DNA from: Ascochyta rabiei
Taxonomy: Eukaryota > Ascomycota > Dothideomycetes > Pleosporales > Didymellaceae
Length of the DNA: 64,000 nt
Direction: 5' to 3'
Assembly: GCF_004011695.2 (NCBI RefSeq)
Contig: NC_082405.1
Span: forward strand, 310,001 to 374,000
The position numbers were made by a program, and so were the translations under genes. A model generated the notes under the pieces. The model was given only the letters and a program-made list of their open reading frames with translations, had not been told where the DNA came from and did not search any database. Shown here in pieces: positions 56,794-64,000 of the stretch; position 1 is the stretch's first letter, and every line of letters starts with the position of its first letter.

Positions 56794-57936
56794 CTACCAA
56801 GAGTTTGGCATAACATCGTGGTAGACCTTGAAACCGCCCGACTCCTTCGCTGCATGGATTGCTGCTTTGTGGTCGTCGAGACTATATAGATTATGCGTTG
56901 CACCACCTCGTGTACCCAATAGTAGCAATTTTGACTCGACCATCGATATTGTCAATTTGATCCCGATCCGACCGACACCCAACTTCCCAGAGATGGAAAT
57001 GTCCTGATGCATGACAAATGCATACGGTACGTTGATTGTTCCGGCGGGACCGCCACTCAAGACCACTCTGCCTCTGCGCTTCACTGCACGAATCGCAGCG
57101 GCAAAGAATGGACTTCCCTCTAACCCGCCGCTCGCCCAATCGTTATATACGTCCACGCCTCGACCTCCAGGTGTAGCGGCACGTATCGCTGCTGTATCGG
57201 CTTCAGCATTGCCTGTCATAACGATGGTTCGAAGTCGTTCATGGTTCCCAAGCTGATTGCGCAAACGCTCGAGCTTGCTTTCGCTGCGGCCAATGGCGAT
57301 GACATTGGCGCCCAGAGCGAGCGCAACCTCACTCGATACACCTCCAAACGTTCCAGTAGCAGGGCCAATGAGCACCGTCTCGCTGGCACAAACGCGTGCA
57401 GCTTCGGAGATTGCGCCTACACCCATAGCGTAGAACGAGATCTCGTGGAGGTCCGCAGGCGTGTAGCCCAAGAAGTCGCATAATCGTTCTGTGTTCAGCA
57501 CAAATGCATTCTCCAGTGGAATCTTCTGGAACTGTTGCAAGGATCCATTCCTCCACTCGCCGTCCATAAGTTGTTTTGCCATCGGGTCTTCTCCCCCGTG
57601 GTGCCCTTGTATCACAAAAAGATCTTCGTCGTCTCGTGCAGTGATGAATGGAGAGAAATAGACCAGATCGCCTGGTCGGAGCGAGACAGCATCGGGTCCA
57701 ACCGCATGCACACGGCCAATGTGACTCGGATGCGGGACGAGAGGTAGCGAAAGATTGAAAATGGGCAGACGGCCACTGTGGATCTCTTCGGTGTATGGTA
57801 CAATCACAGTGTTGAGGACCTTGATCACCGCCGATCCGGCTGTTGCGTGGGGAACAGGTAGGTCTACCATCTTCAGAGGTGATGAGAAAGAATGTAGCCA
57901 GAGCGCGCGATTCGTCGTGGGTGTTCGGTCAGTCAT
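56794..57936 (-). CDS. MDR-superfamily dehydrogenase/reductase
   Basis: Intronless frame of 380 residues starting at 57936 (MTDRTPTTNRALWLHSFSS). The GroES-like half has AVIKVLNTVIVPYTEEIHSG and HIGRVHAVGPDAVSLRPGDLV; the Rossmann half has VLIGPATGTFGGVSSEVALA, GANVIAIGRSESKLERL, GVDVYNDWASGG and GRVVLSGGPAGTINVPYAF. Catalytic-zinc ligands of classical ADHs are not conserved, so it is closer to the quinone-reductase/enoyl-reductase-like branch. It likely reduces or oxidises a small cluster intermediate with NAD(P)H. Its promoter holds a 14-bp tandem repeat and GGTGGGT at 58082-58088. Confidence 0.82.
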   Translation of the reverse strand: MTDRTPTTNRALWLHSFSSPLKMVDLPVPHATAGSAVIKVLNTVIVPYTEEIHSGRLPIFNLSLPLVPHPSHIGRVHAVGPDAVSLRPGDLVYFSPFITARDDEDLFVIQGHHGGEDPMAKQLMDGEWRNGSLQQFQKIPLENAFVLNTERLCDFLGYTPADLHEISFYAMGVGAISEAARVCASETVLIGPATGTFGGVSSEVALALGANVIAIGRSESKLERLRNQLGNHERLRTIVMTGNAEADTAAIRAATPGGRGVDVYNDWASGGLEGSPFFAAAIRAVKRRGRVVLSGGPAGTINVPYAFVMHQDISISGKLGVGRIGIKLTISMVESKLLLLGTRGGATHNLYSLDDHKAAIHAAKESGGFKVYHDVMPNSW

Positions 57937-58081
57937 TATGACTTTTGGCGTAATCCTGATGAGTAGTTGAGGACAGCTTTGGAATGGATCGCTTTGCTCC
58001 AAAGTCAACCAGCTTGGGGTCCTGGCAGGAACATTTATCTCAAAACGCGCCGTTATCCACCTTATTTTAGCCACCCGCCCA

Positions 58082-58142
58082 GGTGGGTACCAAGCCGGGG
58101 TTACCAATCCGGGGTTACCGAGCCGGGGATAACGAGCCGAAG
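58082..58142. repeat. 14-bp tandem CCGGGG repeat in MDR promoter
   Basis: Right after GGTGGGTAC (58082-58090) come three 14-bp units of the form AGCCGGGGTTACCA at 58093-58106, 58107-58120 and 58121-58134, with a partial fourth unit AGCCGAAG. It lies about 150 bases upstream of the MDR start codon and may be an array of regulator sites. Confidence 0.75.
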
Positions 58143-58328
58143 CTTCATTGGCCTCATTTATCTCAATACACAGGTGGACATTTCGAAAACAATGTGGAAA
58201 GAGGTAGATGATGAAAATCAACGACACAACTGCCATGTATTCCGATGGATGTCTCATCTTCAAACATCATCTTCAAGCTGGCAACATAGTATGAAAAGAG
58301 ACACCATGTGAAAACTGGGTCAAGACCT

Positions 58329-61026
58329 TCAATTTCTCGGACACATCACTTGGAACTGCGCCACAACGTCAGCGGGGTTTGTAACAGAGAGATTTATACT
58401 CATACACTGCCAGACAGAACGATCCGATAGGAGTTCCGCTACAACCATAAGAGGCAAGTCTAGCAACCGGTCATTGCTTGTCTCGCGCAAGGTCGTCAGC
58501 TCGGTAGACAGCTCATGAATGACTTGATCCAGCTTCGCCGTAATTTCGGGGTTCGAAAAAAGCGTTGACCTATTCTTAAGATACCAGCTAAGAAGCAAAC
58601 CTATATGACTCAGTCAGTGTACTACATTGCAAAGTATCCCTACGCTTGGCGAATAGGTTGGACAATTTTAGGCAGGTACGCACCTCCTTCGTAGCAAGCG
58701 GTACTTATGACCGGTCCAAACCGATGAGGTGCCATTCGTTGTACATAGTGAATGCCCATTTGGCAATCATACTGCAGCGATTCTGCAGCACGACACAGCG
58801 CGATACTCAGGTGAGATGAATGCTCTAAATCGATCATACGCGCACTTGTGTCCGAAAGCTTTCGTTTCCTGGGATAATCCAGCAATCTCTTCATCCCGGT
58901 CAACGTTTCGCTTGCGTAGAGGTGGTAGAAAACGGAGTTCAGCAATGCCCTTGCTATTCTCAACAGTGGATTGGTTTGGCTGGCCTCATCCCTCTTAACA
59001 CGCTCTTCGAAAAGGGTGTCCAAAACACGGACCGCTCTACCAGTTCTGTTCACGAGATCGGCGCTCAAATCCAGGCGATAGGAGCCGGCGAAAGCCTCGA
59101 AAGAACATGTTCGCCACAGTATTAGAGATATAAGTGTTACGAGACCTAGATCGCTGATTGGCGAGGCTGGGTTCTGCCCAGCGAAGATGCAATCCTGCAC
59201 GTGCCCACTGTCAGGTTGTTGAAAAAAGCCTTGCCACTCTTTTTCGGTTTGTTGCCAAATTGTATTGGAAGATGGGAGCGGGAAAGGCGTATCGAAGAAT
59301 GGCGCAGTGAAACACTGTTCCTTTGTCGTAGAAGCCAGTGCGGCGCCAAGTTCAATGGTGTGCACAATGCATCTGGATCGTGTTAGACCAAAAGATGTCA
59401 TGGGGACAGACGTAAATAGTGTCGTATCACCGTATGAGTGTTTCTTGATAGACCCAATCCATATAGGAGAGCGTCTGACATGAGTTCAGTTCTTGTAATG
59501 CATCTTGTGCCAGCTTGTGAGATGACGGGTTAGCATGATTACATCTCAAAACAACGACTTCCAGGACCATTACCTTGATTGTTTGTGGGAACATGCTTGT
59601 CGCTCGCTCGTGCATAGCAAATGTTCCAACGTAGGCGCCGAAATGGCTCATCAGCAGATAGGTTTGCAACGTCCACACTTCGAACTTCCCATCGCTTTCC
59701 TGTACATCGTTCTGGCGTTCCAACTAGGTACAAAGTAAGCATATGATTACAGCCGCATAGAGACAGCGCTTCGATTACATTACACATAAATCTTCGCGCT
59801 ACAGCATGCAGTTCTACTGCAGTGGTGCGCTCGCACAGATACAACGCTCCACAGGCCATAATTTCGATAAGTAAGGGCGCTATCAAAGGATTAGTAATTC
59901 TTATCATAGCCGAAAATGTGTACGTACAGGGAGTGGATGCGATGGTGAAAGTAGGCTGGTGTAGTAGTGGCATGTGCGGTGCCATATGCCTAAAGTAAGC
60001 ATCCACGAATCGGTAGACGACGCGTTTAGACGGGAAACTGAAGGTTGTTTTGGCATGATCTAGATCATAGATACCTAGATTGGCAAGCGCGCCTGCATAA
60101 GAAGCATCCTCTGAATGATCAGCCGCGCTTGGGCAAGATGTTTGAGCAGAATTAGCAATTGGTGGGGAACAATTCTGAGCCTCCAGATACAGAGCATCAA
60201 GGGGTATTTGCGAATTTATACCTGGACTTGGTGCGAGGTGATTCGACATATCGCTAGGTGATAGAGCTGGGAAGTCTGCGAGTGGAGCTAGAGCCGATTC
60301 CGTATAGTTCGTGGCCGGAAATTCCAAAAGATCAAAATCGAAAGCATAATCGAGCGAAGCCTGCAGCATCTCGTAGGGTATTGAAGGGAGTTTCTCGGGC
60401 TGCTCTTGGTGACACTCTAGCCCGTCGTGCTGACTTCGATCTGGGTCGGCGGCTTGATCCTGGACTAGCAACTCACACTGCTCCGGTTCTATGTGTAGGC
60501 TTACTTCCTGAGGTGGACCTTCAATCTGATCTAGTACAGCAGTCTCGCTTTGACTCAAGGCAATGGTCAGCTGCTCATGTACGTCTGTTGTCCGCAGCTC
60601 GGCTTGACTTCGAGCAGGCGATCGCTCCGGGCTGTAGCTTTGTCGCAAAGTGTGGCCTTGAGACTGGTGCATAGGCTGTCTAGCCGGGACAGATCCTACA
60701 GACCTCTCGCTAGAAAGACTCGACGCGGCAGATGGGCGATGCGTATCGTCTGTCTTCGCCGCTGTGCGAGTCTGCCGACGCGCATTGGGAACGGCATCTG
60801 GGTGAAAGTTTCTTGTATGGCGTACAATAACGTCTCTGCGGGATGATACAACAGGGCAAAATTGACAAACAAACGGCTTCTCAGCGCGATCTGAACCGGG
60901 GCTTTAGTCAGCTACACCCTTGTCTCATCGATGCTAGCAACACTTACGGGTCTTCTGGTGTCGGCGTAGGTGTGCGGAGCGGCTAAAAGTTGCCTCACAC
61001 TGAGAACAAGAAAGCAAAGCTGGCAT
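58329..61026 (-). CDS. C2H2 zinc-finger / fungal-specific transcription factor
   Basis: Seven exons on the minus strand: 60948-61026, 59928-60890, 59779-59879, 59574-59723, 59431-59513, 58684-59372 and 58329-58600, giving 778 residues in frame. It begins MPALLSCSQCEATFSRSAH; finger 1 is C-x2-C-x12-H-x3-H, its last His made at the first splice; finger 2 is C-x2-C-x12-H-x4-H (from CQFCPVVSSRRD). A disordered acidic/Gln region follows, then the fungal-specific TF domain: YRFVDAYFRHMAPHMPLLHQ, MACGALYLCERTTAVELH, WTLQTYLLMSHFGAYVGT, LNSCQTLSYMDWVYQETLIR and SDLGLVTLISLILWRTCSF. Intron 59880-59927 is 48 nt with no stop, so it can be missed. It is the only intact local regulator and the best candidate for cluster control. 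Confidence 0.88.
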
Positions 61027-61273
61027 GAGCAGTTTTTGCTAATAAAGTGACTTACTGGGTCAGAGAATGAGCGAGGCACGACACGATCTGGAGACGGCAC
61101 AAGCAAGTAGCAATTGCGGATGCGGCGGCGCTAGTGTGGCAAATGCGGGGAAATGCTTGGCACTGTTCCAGTCAGGTGCCTAATGCGCTTGGACGTCCTT
61201 CAGCTGGCCATTTCTCGAACGTCGAAGGCGTCATAACCGCAGCCTCACGCGCTTTCTCTTCCACATCCGTTCT

Positions 61274-61962
61274 TCATACACCGCAACTAAACCTTGCAGC
61301 TCTACCAAAGATACGCCGCATCCATGCGACGTTTCTCGCGTCATGCTTCGGGCCTTCCCACCACTTCGTTACCGACACATAGCACTTCTGTGGAAGGCCC
61401 AGAGCCTGGTCGGCTTCGCCCGGATAGCAGTCGAGGGGGCGGATATTCCCTGTCGTTAGCCGCGTAGGCAGCTCGTATAGAGCTGGGGCGATGGTATCAA
61501 CGAGGTCGTCACATGACACCTCAGCCCCTTGCCGTGACGACCTCACTCCTGGTCCCCCGGCGAGCAAAAAGGCTCCGGCGCCTACGTCTTGATTGTGGCC
61601 CCAAGAGAGAAAACGCTCTAGGCACCTGAGCAGCGTTGCAAGATCTTGTATCCTGTAGCCTGGGCTGAGAGCTACAACATTGGTGGCCGAGTCATAGACA
61701 ACGCTTTTGTTCAGTCTGCTAGTAATGATAGGTAAACCGTCCTCGACGAGCGAGGCGCAAACGAAGAGAAGTCCACCAGATCGAACTCTGATTTTGAAAT
61801 CTGCAGTACTTGCAGCTCTTGTGATTGCGGCGACTTGAGCTGTTGTGGTGGGCTGGTAGGTTACAGCAGGTTCAAGGCCAGGAGGCGAGTATTAAAGATT
61901 CGGAACCGTACTTCTTCATAGTCTCTCAAATTAGGTGTGAGCCATTCGCCAGTGGATGACAT
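61274..61962 (-). pseudogene. FAD-linked oxidase (berberine-bridge-like), broken
   Basis: From an ATG at 61962 (MSSTGEWLTPNLRDYEEVRF) the reading runs to LLAL and must then shift frame near 61870 to continue as EPAVTYQPTTTAQVAAITRA, FKIRVRSGG, LNKSVVYDSATNVVALSPGY and AGAFLLAGGPGVRS. This is the N-terminal FAD-binding domain of a BBE/PCMH-type oxidase. The reading then jumps to YELPTRLTTGNIRPLDCYPG and KCYVSVTKWWEGPKHDARN and stops at 61274. The usual covalent-FAD His is replaced (SGGLLFV), a large part of the middle is missing and there is a frameshift, so it is a relic. Confidence 0.65.
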
Positions 61963-62298
61963 GAAAATACAGCGAGAACTGCTCAGCTGATCAGTATTTG
62001 AAGTAAAACTTTGGGTAATGAGGGTGGCAGAAGAAGATAAGTGCGTCTGCAAACCGGATATGTCAAAGTAATGCATGTAGCCATCGACTGCCACCTTATG
62101 CGAGTAGAGCACAGCTACCCATCAGCTTGCTTGAGAGAGCCACCCATTCAGTGACACGGACCCGATTGTCAGTCACGCCCCTTAAACGGCGCGTCTCACA
62201 AGGACGCCACGAAGTGTAATGGCTGCACAGACATATGGGTAGAGGCAAATTCGAAAGCATGGTAAATATGGACCTGCTACTAATTACTTTGATACACC
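61963..62298. other. Intergenic, no supported gene
   Basis: Short spacer between the broken oxidase and the NmrA-like gene; open frames here have no recognisable content. Confidence 0.45.
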
Positions 62299-63352
62299 TC
62301 AAGGGATGATGACCGGCGGCTGGTGAATCATCGGAAATTGTCCCGCGAGAGTACCCTTTATATCATCTTCCAGATCATGGAGCTTCAAGCCCAGCCGCTC
62401 GTCCCAAGGGCTCAGCGATCGGAGATCCCCCACTATTTCGCCGTCGGGTGAGCGGCTACAGGTCACAGCCCGCACAAACAAAGCCATGCCCCAAGGATTT
62501 CCAGCGGCTATTAGCTTGCGTCCTTCGGCCTTCATATCCTCTGCTTTGACATACTCAGTCTTCCATTGCTCGCCAGACAGCTTCTCCAAGATAGATAGGA
62601 TCTTGTTCGGCGTATAGCTATGACCCGCAATATGGACGTATTGGTTCTTTGAGTCGTGATATGCTGCCGGGTCCGAGAGAAGCGCAGCAACGCCCTGCGC
62701 CACGTAGGATCTAGTGCTTCCAGATATAGGGCTGTTCCCATCATCAACGATAGTGGCTTCATGTTTGCCAAGATCGAAACCAAGAAGCCCGTCAAGCAGG
62801 CACTTGTATGAAGTAAGCGACTTGCAATTTAGTTCGTGGGATGTTGGACATACATATTCGATCCAAGGGTTACAGATAATAGAGGTCCAGCTGATCAAGC
62901 CGCACTTCGCCTCCAGATACTGTACGATACCCCGTTTGTAGGCAGATATGCTGACCTCGTACCGCTTGTGGTATGTCCTGATTCCATAATCTGATGGAAT
63001 GAATCGATCTACGCCTGCCTTGACGGCTGCGTCGATGATAACCTTGATCTGTTCGAAGGGAATGTCGTAATTGAGGAAGGACAGCGCCACATCCTGACCT
63101 TTGAAACCCTGTTCCAGAGAGGCTGGACTATAATCTGACCGAAACACTTTCACCCCCTCTGGAAATTCCGCAGTGGAATTCTCCCGGGTCAGTACCGTCA
63201 CTTCTGGGTGGTTCGGATGAGCGAGCAGCTGCTTCAAAACCCACACACCAATGTTGCCACTTGCCTAAACATATTTAGTGCACATATCAGCATCTTCAGA
63301 AGCAAGCAATACTTACACCAATTAGGATCACGTTGCGTACCGGATTCGACAT
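62299..63352 (-). CDS. Isoflavone-reductase-like NmrA-family protein
   Basis: Exon 1 is 63317-63352 (MSNPVRNVILIG) and the join restores the cofactor loop GASGNIGVWVLKQLLAH. The rest runs 63264 down to 62299; a probable further intron at 62803-62853 (donor GTATGT, 51 nt, no stop) would remove 17 unconserved residues and leave a 316-residue protein, otherwise 333. Landmarks: VTVLTREN, VALSFLNYD, AGVDRFIPSDYGI, KRGIVQYLEAKCGLISWTSI and GLLGFDLGKHEATIVDDGN. Family members are atypical SDRs that reduce isoflavones, pinoresinol-type lignans or quinones with NADPH, or act as redox sensors. The position beside a phenolic catabolic cluster suits a reductive step, but substrate is not known. Confidence 0.85.
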
Positions 63353-63599
63353 GTTGAATCAGAGAGTGGGAGTGTATCGGGATTGTAGGTGAATTGTTGT
63401 TGCACTGTTGGTAGAGACGAATCGCTGCTGTTCAAGCAGCGATTTGATGCAGAATATATACTGCCAACACCTAGGGACTTATGGGCTTGACAACTGGCAG
63501 CATCTACAAGGGGCGGCACGCGAGTACACTCAGACAAATAGCTCATGACTACTCCTCGGTAAGGTGGATACCTACTGTAGAAACTCAATTCTCTGGCCG

Positions 63600-64000
63600 C
63601 AAGCTAACAGCGGGTAGTTTAGTAGGGCCAAGGTGGAGTAGATTAGAACACAGCTTCTAAATAACCCTACTCCTTGATTTAACACTAAGAAGGCAGACTA
63701 GGACCTATTTTAGAAGGAGCTAGCAAAGGAGTTAGTAAAAAGCCCTGCTCTTAATACTATATGCCTTAGACACTCTACTAGCAAAACCCTACTTCTTATC
63801 TAAGGAGAGGACAGAAAGCTAGAGAAGTAGCTTAAAGCAATAGGGAAGGAGCTTACTATAGCAATAATAAACGCAGCTAAAACTATAATCCTACAAAGCT
63901 CTACTAGTATAAGAAGCAAGCCTTAGTAGAACCTAGACCAAAAAATACTTAGGATAAATATGCTAAGCAAATAACACTACCTATAGAGAGAATAAGTAAC
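63600..64000 (+). mobile_element. RIP-degraded non-LTR retrotransposon fragment
   Basis: Very AT-rich and dense in TAG/TAA. In one plus-strand frame a gapped protein can be read: KELAKELVKSPALNTICLRH, LKAIGKELTIAIINAAKTI, then IRSKP, two TAG codons, NLDQKILRINM. This matches the stretch at the end of LINE endonuclease domains, where SKPWW-N-x2-L-x2-LR is usual, with both Trp codons changed to TAG. The element runs past the window edge, so its length is unknown. Confidence 0.5.

Noticed and set aside
1..64000. tRNA, rRNA and CRISPR features
   Set aside because: I saw no B-box with matching acceptor stem and no regularly spaced repeat array; CRISPR is not expected in a fungus.

Overview
The window looks like nuclear DNA of a filamentous ascomycete (Pezizomycotina), most likely a Dothideomycete. 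Genes carry many short introns of about 48-60 nt with GTRNGT donors and CTAAC/CTGAC-type branch sites. Typical fungal proteins are present (Atg15 lipase, Src1/Man1, eL42, Zn2Cys6 and C2H2 regulators, GH131). Two transposon relics show Trp codons turned into TAG, as repeat-induced point mutation (RIP) leaves behind.

Left part, about 0.3-29 kb, is mostly core genome: a cytochrome b561 protein, a small Cys/His-rich protein, a secreted GH131 glucanase, a Pro/Ser-rich unknown, a 642-residue unknown regulator-like protein lying in a roughly 9 kb gene desert full of short tandem repeats, mitochondrial succinyl-CoA:3-ketoacid CoA transferase, the inner nuclear membrane protein Src1/Heh, ribosomal protein eL42, ketopantoate reductase, a small secreted cysteine-rich protein, a GNAT acetyltransferase, Atg15, a 14-TM type MFS transporter and a TMEM205/DUF4149 membrane protein.

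Right part, about 29.5-63.4 kb, is an accessory region that reads as an aromatic (stilbene/phenylpropanoid) catabolic gene cluster. In order: a broken Zn2Cys6 regulator, a rhamnogalacturonan acetylesterase, maleylacetate reductase, hydroxyquinol 1,2-dioxygenase, a broken aldehyde dehydrogenase, a salicylate-hydroxylase-like FAD monooxygenase, a P450, an SDR, a second P450, a stilbene-cleaving carotenoid-oxygenase-type dioxygenase, a vanillyl-alcohol-oxidase-type flavoenzyme, a Tc1/mariner relic, dienelactone hydrolase, an MDR dehydrogenase, an intact C2H2/fungal-specific regulator, a broken FAD-linked oxidase and an isoflavone-reductase-like (NmrA) protein. Several genes form head-to-head pairs. 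A G-rich motif, GGTGGGK, recurs in at least seven of the cluster's upstream regions.

Proposed logic (inference): side-chain and C=C cleavage by the dioxygenase, VAO enzyme and P450s gives aromatic aldehydes; the ALDH (now broken) gives benzoates; the FAD monooxygenase gives (hydroxy)quinols; hydroxyquinol dioxygenase opens the ring to maleylacetate; maleylacetate reductase gives 3-oxoadipate. Three of about seventeen cluster genes are disrupted, so the cluster looks partly decayed in this strain.
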